Assembly: GCA_002633005.1 (NCBI GenBank)
Contig: NMRA01000752.1
Location: 1-57,471 of the forward strand
Length of the DNA stretch: 57,471 nucleotides
Direction: 5' to 3'
Source: Phoronis australis
Taxonomy: Eukaryota; Phoronida; Phoronidae
The notes below the pieces were generated by a model, which had not been told where the DNA came from, made no database searches, and saw nothing but the letters and a program-made list of their open reading frames with translations. Position 1 is the stretch's first letter. Each line of letters starts with the position of its first letter. A program made the position numbers and the translations under genes. Shown one piece after another: positions 34,834-46,018 of this stretch.

Positions 34834-35334
34834 TAATTCTATCCCATTTTCTTGGGGCAGATCCAAAAGGTGAAATAGGTGAAAGAGAGGGTCTTTTCAA
34901 GGAATAAGAACGATCCATGTCATTTTGAGAAGAAAGCAGAAGATAACGGAAGTCGCTAGTCTCACAGTCAAAATTAAGAATTGATGTTACAAACAGGTTT
35001 GGGAAGCCAATATATTGAAGAACAAATAAGCAGTTTAAATAATGTTTATTGTTTCTAAATCACAACAAAAACGTCACAGTACAGACAAAAATAATATCAA
35101 AAATATATTTAATCTCGCACCCATTACACAGCTGTCGAAGCTGACATCTACATTTTGTCAATAAACCGTGTTTGGTGGTCAGTTAACCAGGTTTCTTTGT
35201 GAATGTGAGTCCGTGACCCGTGTATTTGGGTGAATGGGTCGTGTTTTGTGAGTCCGATCCCGTGTTTGTGAGTCAGTGTTTGCAGGTAGGTGAGTATTGT
35301 TCATGCGTCCGTGACCGTGCTTTGAGTTCGTTAA

Positions 35335-36985
35335 CAGTGGAATTTAGGTACCTTGAAACTTCTGTCAAACAAATTTTTCACCTATATTGTACAAACGAAA
35401 GAAATGTAGAAGTGTTATCAAAAGCTTCTTCAAAAACAAATTTCCATCTATATTTTTGGAATACTGGCCCCAAGCATTGTCAAACGAAGTATTATTTGGT
35501 AGCGATTCGGGATGCCTGCCGTGGGTACTACAGCTGCCTAGCTGGTAGGTGTAACGTTAAGCCATTTCTCACATGACCTGGAATGGTTAATAACATAGAG
35601 TACGTAATTTTTTGATATTACATGGGTGAGTCACAAAGTAGTGCAAAGTTGAAATCCATACGCCTTACATTTTATCATCTGCCAACAACCAAACGCGCGC
35701 CAACCAAACAATGCCGAAATTCCGTGAAGGTGACAAGGTTGTGATCGACAATGAAAACTGATGCGTACTCCCAATAGGAAGGACATGCAAACAACTTCTT
35801 AAACGGACCCATTTAAAAGGAGACGAACCCCAATTCAAGAAACGGGGCGAGACGGTCAGGCTGTGCTGTCTCAAGGTCAATTCAACGATCACGCTCGGGA
35901 AAGCCTTTCTGACTGTGTTATTTATAAACATTTACAACTTCAAAGACTAGTCACTAGAATGTAGCTTGAACATTTCTTATGAAAGCTGAATGCAATTTAC
36001 AATTTTTAGGCTTAAACTAAAACACATTGACAAAAAATAACTGAGTTTACTATACATTGCGCAATTAGCGGATTTTTACAAAAGTTGCGCCATGTGGTTG
36101 AAAATTTTAGACACGTCGAGTTTTTCGGAAAAAATCGTTTTTACGGTTCAAGCCGAGGAATTTTGACGAAATTTTCAAGATGTTTGATCTATAAAGCTGA
36201 GTTTTGTGTAGGATTCTCTATCTCGACGTAAAGTAATTTCGAAATTTACAAATTTCCTTAAAACATGTCCGAGTGATCAAGCACCACCCGAGCTCTTATA
36301 CAATACCGAAATCCCAGGACAAATGATAACAAGTATGATAGAATGAATGATCATAGCTGGCTCCACATGTAAAGAGAATATATTATTTTCCTATCAGCGT
36401 CCTGTTTTTGTTTGCAGACCTAGCTTTCGGGCCCATCTTGGGTTCTTCGTCAAGGTACTGACGGAAATCTTCTTTCACATGGCTACCTCTGGGTGGTCTT
36501 GGAAGTTGTCAAACACAACATGGTGGCTGTTTCTTACAAGGGGGCGCTGGTAAATAGCTGTCTATGTTCAATTTCGTTCTATTGCTCATGATTTCAACTT
36601 CTCTAATTTTCCAATTTTTCGAGATAGTATTTTGACTGTGGGGTTGCAAGTATGCGATGATTCCGTACCGTGTTCTTTAACGGCCGTAGGGTTGCCAGAT
36701 AATAATTTAAAGTTTTCTTTTAGTCTGGCTCGCGCATGCAAATTCCTGAGCGGTCTCACCAAGATATTTCGCTGGAAAATCAGGGCACTCAGGTCCAATG
36801 GTGGGTGACGCTCCCTTTCATGTTATCAACAGCATGAACTTCGTTTCCAAAATCAAGGATTTTGAAGTCCTCCCATGAGCCAAACCATCTTATCTTTTGA
36901 AGTGAGTTCGCTATTTACCCGCATACCGCATACCACAGCCAGTCCTGGAAGCATAGAACCAGGTTGAATGAGGGACAGAAACTTG
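35335..36985. other. Non-coding stretch
   Basis: Contains copy 2 of the 93-bp duplication (35761-35853). No exon recognised. Confidence 0.4.
35761..35853 (+). repeat. 93-bp direct duplication, copy 2
   Basis: Second copy of the segment at 34741, outside the fold-back element, followed by an unrelated open frame ending at 35947-35949. Confidence 0.9.
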
Positions 36986-37335
36986 GTACTCTTGTAATTT
37001 TGTCTGAACACTACGTATTCCCCAAACAAAGGCAATTTCTACAAACAACACACGGTGCTGCCATGGGGTCGCGCATAAGTCCCATTGTGGCTAATCTGTA
37101 CATGGACAGTTTTGAAACTAAAGCCATCGCAACGACTGACCATCTGCCATTGGGTACCGCTACGTATAGACGGCACCTTCGACAAGATCCAGACGTACTA
37201 GCCTACGCTAGTGAATTTGCAGATCTCATCAAGTCTGTGGACCCTCACATCAAGTTTACCATTAAAGTCCTTCTCTCAAACTGCCCATGTGGTTCCAGTA
37301 TCCTAAAATACTTACTACATAAAATCTTATTTTCG
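36985..37335 (+). pseudogene. Penelope-like element reverse transcriptase fragment
   Basis: The frame reads YVFPKQRQFLQTTHGAAMG then SRISPIVANLYMDSFE and, after a gap, SVDPHIKFTIK. QT.GAAMGS..SPIVANLYM..FE is the signature block of Penelope-like reverse transcriptases (Neptune/Poseidon type). The region that should hold the catalytic DD (YVDD) between ATYRR and DLIKSVDP is deleted or scrambled, and the GIY-YIG endonuclease is absent. It is dead. Confidence 0.83.
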
Positions 37336-37339
37336 ACAC

Positions 37340-39730
37340 CCGATTTTTAACAGTATTTGACCCTTCTCTGTGAGCGTATAATTACCGGCTATCATCGGTT
37401 ATTTCCATACCCACATTTCCGACTCATCAGTTCAGGAACTTGTCCTGAACGCCGCCATTTTTTCCTTGTAACTGAATGTGCTATGGCTTGCTCGAAAAGT
37501 CTTCATTATTTTGTTTTATTAGTAATATCTCGTGATTCGTTTGCATATGTAGTGTATTTATAGTTTGTAGTTAGTGGTCGTTGATTTTTTTGGAATGTTA
37601 CGCGTACTTAGTATGTTAAAATATTATTGGTGTTTAGTTCCTTACTTAAGCCGGTCGAACCTAGGGACCAATATGGGTCGAACCAATTTTTTCGGTTTTA
37701 TTTTATTCTCGTTTTGAAAAAGTACTTTGCTATCATCGGAAAGGTAGTGCATTCTGCTCAGGAAAAATCGAAAAAGTATCAAAATCGGGGCAAGCAGTGT
37801 AAAGTTATTGCAAGTTTTGTGGCGAAATTTGGGTCACTTTGCTTGGATCGCGTCGGCCATATTGGAGGACAGCGTCAAAGTTACGAGTTTAAAACTTTGT
37901 GTAAATTGTTTTCACCAACAAATTACGGTGAAATTTAGTTAGACATATTTTTACTTACTGCACGATTTAACAGTGTTCACCAAATTTCAGCCTCGCAGTT
38001 GTTACTCGTTAAGTGATAAATGTGCTCACAATTCCCGCTGGCGGCACCGACAACATGGCGACTTTTGCTGAACTGAAAGGCATGTTCAATCGAATACTTT
38101 GTAATTTGTGATGATTTAACGTTGATACATTTTGACAAACGTTGCTACAAAAAGAAACTTTGTTCAATTTTCGTATTTTTTGTGCTAAAATATAAGATGT
38201 ATTCGAATTATTTTCAGGTGATCTTACACTAAGCTAAAAAAATAGTTGAAATAATTTTGAAATGGTTACTTGTTTGACTGTCAACTGCTGTTCAAGACTT
38301 GATTCGGTGTCACAAGATGATTCATATTTTTCAAAATTTTAAGTCTCAATTCCTTTCAAGTCATGTTTTGTAACTTATTGCTTCTTAATTCAGGTTATCA
38401 AGTCAACAATATGAATAATCTTAATTTGAGAAATACTGTAAGCTATATTGGATTGTGAAGCTTCAAGCCTCTAATTCTTGTTCCTTGCAACTTCGTATGA
38501 TTTTATATGATGCTTGTCAAATTCTGGTGTAAGGAAACACTATTCCGTCACCATGGTAGTAGTTACATGTATGTCCACTTTCATATCATGGAAACTGTTG
38601 CTGTTGAATAGTGTTTGTAATGGTAAATGTTGTAAAGTATTGTGCATTTTAAGTTACAAATGTTAAAAGTTTGAATCATTTTGGGTTAAGGTCTGCCTCA
38701 GTCACAGAAGCACGAATTCCGAAAAAAGTAGAAAATGAGACAATATTCCACTAGAAGACAGGAAATACCAAAATTTAGAGTCTGCAATTCATAGCTCTGA
38801 ACATACCCACTGAATCTTATAGTAAAAGATAGACATTCCCAAAAATTCCAGCCCCCCCCATTCTTTTAGGCTTGGTGCGCTATACAAAGTCTGGGAAAAT
38901 CTCTATTGAAAGCCAACAACTTTGCACAGTTCGCGAGAAGTACCCAAGTTCTAAATAAACCTCGTTTGAGCGAGCGCTGAGGCCAGCGACCAGCTAGGCC
39001 TAAGGATAGCCTTGACGCAAACCTGTATAGGCCTACTAACAAGCTGTATTTTGACGATAGTCTTCACTGGTAGCTAGTGACTGAGGCTAATTAAGGTCTG
39101 CCGCGGCAGTGTGACACAGGACTAACCAGCCCGTAATTTCATGCAAGTGTCTGAAACTACCCTTGAATAAATGCAGCATTTATGATTTGACCATTTTACT
39201 TCGACGAAGCAGCTTGCAACCACATGCATTTACCATTCGCCAGTGTCTGGTCTCGATCCGCACCGGGTCCGATAGGCTGCGGTACCGAGTCTGGCAAAAT
39301 AATTTCTGTCAAAAATTTTTCGCCACTTTTCTTCAGCAAATTCGAAAAATTGTCCGTAGTTTGATTTTATTAAACTTAAGGCGCGCTGTCGATTATTTTA
39401 TCCCCGTTTGCTGGCTGGTAACAGTACAGGCACTGCTCCAGTCGCACTGACGGCGTTTTCTCGGCCTGGGTTCCTGAATGAATTGTACTTCCGGGTTCGC
39501 GGCAAGTTCAAAATGGCGGTGGTTATTCGGGTGTGAATCGTGAGTGGCGCGTTCATTTAAACTTTTTTCGAGTACGGATTGTGTATTAGTTAAGGGGTAA
39601 GCACTTCTTGGATCCTTATAACATCCTCTAACCATGTAATAAGGGTTAACAACGCGTGAGAGAAGGACTTTAAGCAACAATCGAGCGACAAACTTCCGTT
39701 TCTTGACACGTTCATACACATCAAAAAGAA
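37340..39730. other. Non-coding stretch
   Basis: AT-rich. A start-like ACAACATGGCGACTTTTGC at 38053 could head a first exon but is followed by stops. A purine-rich poly-C tract is at 38852. Nothing supported. Confidence 0.4.
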
Positions 39731-40120
39731 CGGCAATACCCTTTGTAGGAACTTTGTGAAATTTGACAGATGTGTTTCAATAGAGTCGACAACAGATGAT
39801 GACGAGTTTTAGCCCAATCCGACGATTCTTGTGCCCCCTAGTGACAATTTCATTCTTTACGTTTTCCTGGGTTCATTGGGGGATTTTCATGAAACTTGGC
39901 AAATAGTTTCTGTTAAGGTGGCGACAATGTCTTTCCATTTTCGAACAAATTTTACGTATTGTGTGCCTCCCAATGGGGAGTTTTAACAGTTTCTATTCCA
40001 TTTTTCCGACTGCCTCTGTATCCGCCAAACTGCTTTGAGGATCGTTGTAAAACTTGGCAGATGTATTTCCGATGAGCAGGCCACGCCTGACGTTTATTGG
40101 GGACAAATGAAACAAGAATA
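39731..40120 (+). repeat. Dispersed repeat with CCCCCTAGTG motif, block 1
   Basis: Degenerate units with the order GTGAAATTTGACAGATG, GTGCCCCCTAGTG, ATGAAACTTGGCAAATAG, GGCGACAATGTCTT. The same order recurs at 41265-41585. Non-coding; the class is unknown to me. Confidence 0.6.
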
Positions 40121-40204
40121 ATATATATTGTAAGTTGTATTGGGAATTTCAGGGTCATAGCTCTACAAATAAATATTTCATAGAAAGGAAACAGATTGGT
40201 TCCT

Positions 40205-40440
40205 TAATTACAAGATATAACACACACATTTAAGATACCCAATGTGTAATTGAGTATCGGATACTAAGTGGCACAAGTTAGCATACTGTACATATAGTAC
40301 CAAATGGGTATTGGCCGTTTGCCTACCAAGTGGGTCGAGCAAAACGGCAAATTCATTAACAAGTACCAAATGGGTACAAACTGTCAAATGGGCAAATATC
40401 AAATAAAGTACCAAGCGAGTACACCAAACAGCCAACTGGG
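40205..40440 (+). repeat. Degenerate ACCAAATGGGTA repeats
   Basis: Loose recurrences of TACCAAATGGGTA, CCAAGTGGGT, GTCAAATGGGC, CCAAGCGAGTAC and CCAACTGGGC through the block, with irregular spacing. Confidence 0.6.
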
Positions 40441-40477
40441 CTATAACAACCTAAAAAGCAGGTTCCGGATAAGCTGA

Positions 40478-41029
40478 GTGAGCAGACCAGCCGGAGTGAT
40501 AAAAAGAGATATTGTAAGGAACGTGGTGTTGTGGCTCAGTATGTGCCACATGGGCAGGGTTGTTCATGAATGGACAATCCTGTCCACCGCCACAACCCGC
40601 GTGGGGGCCGTGACCCTGGTAGAGGAGTGGCACGGGATAGGGGAAAAGGTAGTCGCAACCAATGGGAAATGGACCGATGCCTTTCCCGGATTTGTCTCCG
40701 TATTGACTGAAGCTCACCTCCCGCACTCCGGAGTTCAGGCGCGACGTTCGACTTGGGGCACAGACACGAGGACAGGTTGGATACCTCACGATGGGCAGTA
40801 CACTACCGCTACTGCAAAGCTTGCAACCCCGGCAGCCACCCCTGGTCGACGATGGGAGCCGGAGTTGTGGTTGCTGTACATTACAGGCACCTCTACTGAC
40901 ACCATACCACACCCACCTACCAGACACTGCTATGCCTTAACTACAAGGGAAATTTCACTACATAACAGTGCAGACACAGACATACCTGGAGGACCTGCAG
41001 TGGTTCCACCCGAGCATCGCATGCTATAG
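40478..41029 (+). other. GC-rich open region, both strands open
   Basis: A plus frame of 183 codons (starting as SRPAGVIKRDIVRN) overlaps a minus frame of 158 codons. Base composition is clearly richer in G and C than its surroundings. Neither translation shows a domain I recognise; the minus frame is Cys/Gly-rich. Open frames on both strands of GC-rich DNA arise by chance when stops are rare, so I do not call a gene. It could be part of an unrecognised retroelement. Confidence 0.3.
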
Positions 41030-41264
41030 GGACACCCAACGTTAGCAGCCGGGTCTTCCCAGGGTCCAAGCGTCCCCGAAACCCAACTCACCCTCACTCA
41101 TATCGCAGCAAATCCTGGCAAAATTCAGTCGGTTTAGGGCACACTTAATTACTGCAAGTTTAGTGCCCCCTTATTATTTCGAATCTAATTCACCGTGTAG
41201 GAGCTAGGGTACGGCCCAGCTGAACATAACTGACGTTCAGGTTCCTATGTACATGTACGCAGGT

Positions 41265-41585
41265 CAAGAGGTTATTTGTACTACTTTGGCAGCCCCTGGT
41301 GGCAGTTTTTCGTCTACGGCTGTCTTCATAACTTTTATCAAGATAATTGTGAAACTTGGCTGATGTGTACCTATAGAGCTGACAACATTTTCTAAGACAT
41401 TTCAGATCCATTCGACTACCCCTGTGCCCCCTAGCGGCTGCTTTAAATTTTACGTTTGCTTCTGTATTTTCGGAGTTCATGTATTGATTTTCGTGAAATT
41501 TGGTAAATAGGCTTCTGTTAAGAAGATGACCATAGTCTTGCATTTTCGTATGAATTTGATGTATATTTTGCATCACCTAGTGGTT
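41265..41585 (+). repeat. Dispersed repeat with CCCCCTAGTG motif, block 2
   Basis: Same family as 39731-40120: GTGAAACTTGGCTGATGTG, GTGCCCCCTAGCGG, GTGAAATTTGGTAAATAG, AAGATGACCATAGTCTTGC, ending CACCTAGTGG. Confidence 0.6.
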
Positions 41586-42027
41586 ATTGTTGCTGTCATG
41601 TGCGCATTTCAACGCTTTGCGTCGCTTTCGTTAGTTTTTAGCCCAATGTGAAATTGCTGGTGAAGCAAAAACCCAGGAAGCGAGCCATTTTATTTCTTCT
41701 TAATCGAACGGGAAATACAGGGCACGTGGGTACATGATAACATGTCAATTAGGTAAATAATACAGAAAAACATTACTGCTCAGAAATCGAACTAATTATC
41801 ATATCTAATGAACTCCCAAATATTGCACAAATTAATTATTATAGAAACAATACAAAACAACGATAACACACACACATATATATAAATGCAAACACACCTG
41901 CTGTAGCCACGCAACTTAATACACGAATAGATTTTCGAAAGCTGTGTACATGTAAGCACGCTTGTTAGTAGGGCCTACACTTTTCATTTGTAATTTCAGA
42001 ACAAACAATCAGAAACGAAAGGACATA
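41586..42027. other. Non-coding stretch
   Basis: Contains a short CACACACATATATATA tract. Nothing else. Confidence 0.4.
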
Positions 42028-42167
42028 CATGGGCGGCGCAGCACTGAAACAGTGGGGCTATAACCCCCTCAGCTCCCCTGTGGTGCACCGCCTATAAACC
42101 ATATGCGGCGTAGCACTGAAAAAGTGGGGGGCTACAGCCCCCAGCCCCCTATGGTGCGCCGCCCATG
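42028..42167. mobile_element. Palindromic GC-rich mini-element, two units
   Basis: CATGGGCGGCGCA at one end and TGCGCCGCCCATG at the other. Two units (GCACTGAAA.AGTGGGG and GGCTA.A.CCCC blocks) are joined by TATAAACCATAT. Best-preserved member of the family also seen at 6074 and 6481. Confidence 0.7.
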
Positions 42168-43034
42168 TCACATCTTTCCGTAAAATTCATGTACTGTAAC
42201 GTGATTTTAACATCCAAGATGTCTTGTTGAAAATCTCCTAACATGTAACTTGATAGGTTGTCAAATGTTCATGGCTTTCAGATTGGAGGTAGAGACAACG
42301 GGCCAGACTATTCCCAGCATACAACCAGAGTCACGTGTCGATTAGTACATGAAGGAATATGTGTACTTGACGGGTTTGTTAACTGATTTTGCCGAGAAAT
42401 CGCTGGTTGTCTGTAATCGTACCTTTAAAGAGTCTCGCTTGACGATTCCACCATGAACAAAATGACAAAATGAAAACGAAGCAATAGTAGGGAAATGCTT
42501 TCAATGATTCAAAACATTTTGCCGGATGAAATCAAAGATGTAAGAATATGGATCCTACAGGCCTGATTAGGCAACAACCGAACGCTCGCTCGGAAATTCA
42601 CAGTGCAAACTCTCGCAGCCAGTCTCATGAAATCCCGGGATCGCAAGCTCTAACACTAGAACGGGAGTTGGCATTCCTGGTGTGACAAGACTGAACACGA
42701 AGATGTAATTCAACATTGTGACGTATTGGAAGTACGGTAAACCGTGCTTTGGCAATTTCAACCAATCTTTGTACTGTCACCTGCTAATGCTTAATTGGCG
42801 TTACATTTGAGTGATAAAAGCAGGCCGGAACACCTGAAAACTAATACTCTCTGTGTCCTATGGTTATTTCCCTACAGTTGTCGTGTAACTCGATCGCCTA
42901 ACCAGACTTCGTAATTTTTGCTCCAACCTTTTGAGGGTTTGTGATGGTAACTGAACATTATTTTGTTTCAGAGAATAGGATGTGAATGTCGTACATGTAT
43001 TTAATATCCGTCAATAGGCCAAAACCGGCCTCTC
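42168..43034. other. Non-coding stretch
   Basis: Nothing recognised. Confidence 0.4.
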
Positions 43035-43173
43035 GTTCAGTAACGCTAGGACCTCGCTAAAAAGCAAGACTTCGCGAGATTACGTGAGATACTGCCGTAC
43101 ATTTTAAATGACAACACGTGACTTTGACTAGGTTTTAGCTAGGTCCTAGCGCAGGTCCTAGCGTCTACTGAAC
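43035..43173. mobile_element. Small MITE downstream of the EcKL gene
   Basis: GTTCAGTAACGCTAGGACCT and its reverse complement (one base inserted) bound 139 bp. The interior has AAGCAAGACTTCGCGAGATT and CACGTGACTT, a combination that also appears at 51280-51345. Confidence 0.7.
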
Positions 43174-43330
43174 ACACGCCTGGTTTGGTGACCTTTTGAG
43201 CAAAGAATGTCGACCGTACACGTTTACCTTTGCGTGAAGCCTATAGCGGAAGCTCTGATGCTGCTGACGTCATTCGACAATCAACGACACCCGTTGCCAC
43301 AAACTTAAAATTTTTACGAATGCAACTCAA

Positions 43331-44481
43331 CTAAGAAAACCAATTCAGTTCGTCGTCGCAAACCTCAATGAAAAGATTTGATATTCTGTCAAATTGACCA
43401 GCCTTGTGGATTGCATCAATGGTATCTCTTATAAAATCATCTTCCGATATGTTGGCCGATAACGTTGGAACGGATTCAGGATCAACAATCAAAAACGGCA
43501 ATGACATCATAGCGACCACAACACCATACAGTTTCGATGTACGGAAGTGACTTTGAAACTGCTCGTACGTGTAAAGTGGAAAATCAAATTTTAATTCTTT
43601 CACGTGCGCCATAAACTGGTTGTAATACAGACGAAGCAAATCCTCCATATGCTTTTCTCTGGTCTCCCTAGTCATGCTTGTATACAAAAAAACGGCCAAG
43701 TCGAAAGCGGGGTTTTGGTAAACAACCGTCTGAAAATCATAGAATTTAACGCATACGGGTTTAGGTGGTTTTCTGACAACATTTTCGTATTTGAACATCA
43801 TATTTCGACACATGGTATCTCTCATGCATACAGTTGCATAAGGCTCTTTGGGTGCTAATAATTGACGACACAGCTTTGTCAAATGATAACTGGATTCTGG
43901 CTTGAAAAGCTTAGATTTTTCAACAACCGACTTGTTTTGAGATCCATGTGCCGCCATTTCAAGCGAAATACACATAGACAAGTAACAAATTTCACCTATC
44001 CAGTTACAAAAAGTATCGTTGTACATGTTTTCATAAAGTGCGAAAGCAAATTTATCAAAACCTTGAGTGGATTTGATAGCAAATGAAAGGGCATGGAATT
44101 TAGCAAATTCATTCATCACCAGTGCACAATGTTCAAGGTCAAGGCCATCTCTGATACTCGCCATTTTGTATCCCTCATATCTTAGATCATTCATTATAAA
44201 CCAAGGAGGAAATTTTTCATCTTGAAGAAATCCCGCTACAAATCGCGGAATTGAAAGATTTAGCTTTTGGGCCCTGTTCTGTTCAGCATAGCGCTTCATT
44301 TCAGGGAACAGCAGCTGATACGACTGGATCTCTTTAGGATACATCCCAAGTTTCCTGGTCACCTTGCCAATTTCAGTCTCACTGGGGAAGTCTGTCTTTA
44401 CAACCAAGTGGAAATCTTCTTTGTTGTCTTTTGAAATTGTTCGAACTTCAACAGCTACATGGTTACCCAAGCAACCGTCCC
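43331..44481 (-). CDS. EcKL/CHK kinase-like protein, exon 2
   Basis: A member of the ecdysteroid kinase-like family (choline/aminoglycoside kinase fold), cytosolic enzymes thought to phosphorylate steroids or xenobiotics. With exon 1 the protein is about 432 aa, normal for the family. Visible features: GDGCLGNHVAVEVR at the glycine-rich start (about 50-63), VVKTDFP with the ATP-binding Lys (about 78), FIMNDLRYEGY (about 144-154), FAKFHALSFA (about 175-184), then MRDTMCRNMMF (about 269-279) at the catalytic Brenner motif and FYDFQTVVYQNPAFDLAVFL (about 296-315), with the metal-binding DFQ. The family's HGD.W..N has become MRDTMCRN, keeping Asp and Asn but losing His, Gly and Trp. Acceptor GCCATTGTAG; exon phase fits exon 1. 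Confidence 0.93.
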
Positions 44482-45104
44482 CTACAATGGCGCATATTGG
44501 TTTGAAAACAGATTGATAATATACAAAACTACTTACACCAAGTTGTAGGTACAGTCTGTATGAGTCTATAGATCGTAGGTCTCATGTTGCGTGTAAACAC
44601 TGTCAGTACAGATTCCACTATTTGTGAGTGTTAGGCTACGGCTGCATCAGCGCCACTGTTCAAGTCGCATTTTCATCGGGGTGTAATCTTTGAACTTGAA
44701 TTTGAACTCAAAATTATTTTCCCCATTTCCGTTTTACTTCGGTGCGAACTCAAAGAAGTGTTTGTTATTCTGTCCTCGAGCACATTGCGTTTTACGTGAA
44801 TAACTGTATAATCTTAGATTGCACGTGATGACCCCAACAGTAAAGCTCTCAGTTCGAGTCTAAACTACAAATATCGAGTTTTTACTCGAAGTCTCAAGTT
44901 TTTTTCCCGAGTTTCTAGCTCAAATCTGGCGGGCATCTTGTGCGAACTTGGGTTAGAAACTCATCTGCTCAAATCATAAAATACTCGAGGAGAATTTCAC
45001 ACGAGAAAAAAGGAAAAAGTTTAAAATAATTTCGAGGTCGCCTACGACTATAAAAATTAGACCCTGGGGTCTGCGTCATGTAAAGTGACTTGAGAATTAA
45101 TCAA

Positions 45105-45182
45105 GAGATTTGGTCTAACGGGTCCACGTCGTAATGGCTAAAAGAGATTTGGTCTAACGGGAGCACGTCGCAATTGCTAAAA
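45105..45182 (+). repeat. 40-bp tandem duplication
   Basis: GAGATTTGGTCTAACGGG followed by .CACGTCG.AAT.GCTAAAA occurs twice in succession. Confidence 0.85.
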
Positions 45183-45887
45183 ATCAAATCTCCAAAGAAT
45201 TATGAGCACATCCCAGTGTAGAACTAATTCATAGCCTCCATCTCTGTAACTAGCAGTGTTGAATATATTCTCGGAGACGTAATTAGTACTTTTGTTACAG
45301 TGACATTTATTCACGTTTCAGAGCTTAAGACCAAACTTCTGATTGAAATCTTACTGTAAGTCACTTTTCAGACAAAACAAACCTCATTATTTCTCGTCTG
45401 CCACCGTAAACAGGTGAATGGTTTGACACCAAAGAGAATAATTCAAGAGTGAAACAGCGAAACTCAGGCGAGCTGAAATTTTATTTTTGTCATACTTAAT
45501 CATGCACGTGATCCATAAAATTGTAAAATATGCCATCAGCTTACAATTGTACCATCAAATCAATAAACAAATAATGTTATTGTCAGAAGCAGTTTTATGT
45601 GGAACATTAATTCATTCTAAAAGAGATGAATATAAAAGCAACTGAGATGCTTAAATTGTGTAGCTTTCGTGATTTCAAAACAGCTCCTTATTCGTGAAGA
45701 GCACAATTTCGTTTCTTTTGCCCACCCTGTGAATGAGGACTCTTTAAAAACCGGCATTTGCTTATACATGTAGTTGAATGCAACATTCTTATGTTTGTTG
45801 TCAGTGTAACATTTGGGTGATAATAAGTTCCATGACTAAGGTTGCAGCATTACATAGGACGTAAGAGGGAAACATGAACGCAACTGG

Positions 45888-46018
45888 ATAGGACAGCATT
45901 GGTAGATATCCCGTTGTCTGCTCCGCACGATACGGCAGCATAGGATGTATCCCGTTGTCTGCCCCACATGATAGGACAGCATTAGGTAGATATCCCGTTG
46001 TCTGTCCCACACGATAGG
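45888..46018 (+). repeat. Three-unit minisatellite, about 43 bp
   Basis: Units contain GGACAGCATTGGTAGATATC, then CCGTTGTCTGCTCCGCACGA with variations, three times in a row. Confidence 0.85.

Larger units (their letters stand above)
34148..35334. mobile_element. Fold-back element with about 175-bp arms
   Basis: The left arm (34148-34325) is made of loose repeats of the AAACACGGTTCAC / GGGCTCAC kind. The right arm (35163-35334) is its reverse complement with scattered changes, for example CACGGTCACGGACGCATGAAC at 34164 against GTTCATGCGTCCGTGACCGTG at 35300-35320. A diverged direct repeat (34090 and 35388) flanks it. The interior holds a strong 68-nt hairpin and one copy of a duplicated 93-bp segment. 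No transposase is seen. Confidence 0.75.

Noticed and set aside
38053-38110. Kozak-like ATGGCGACTTTTGCTGAACTG that might be a first exon
   Set aside because: Only about 18 codons to a stop, no canonical GT donor at a sensible place and no partner exon.
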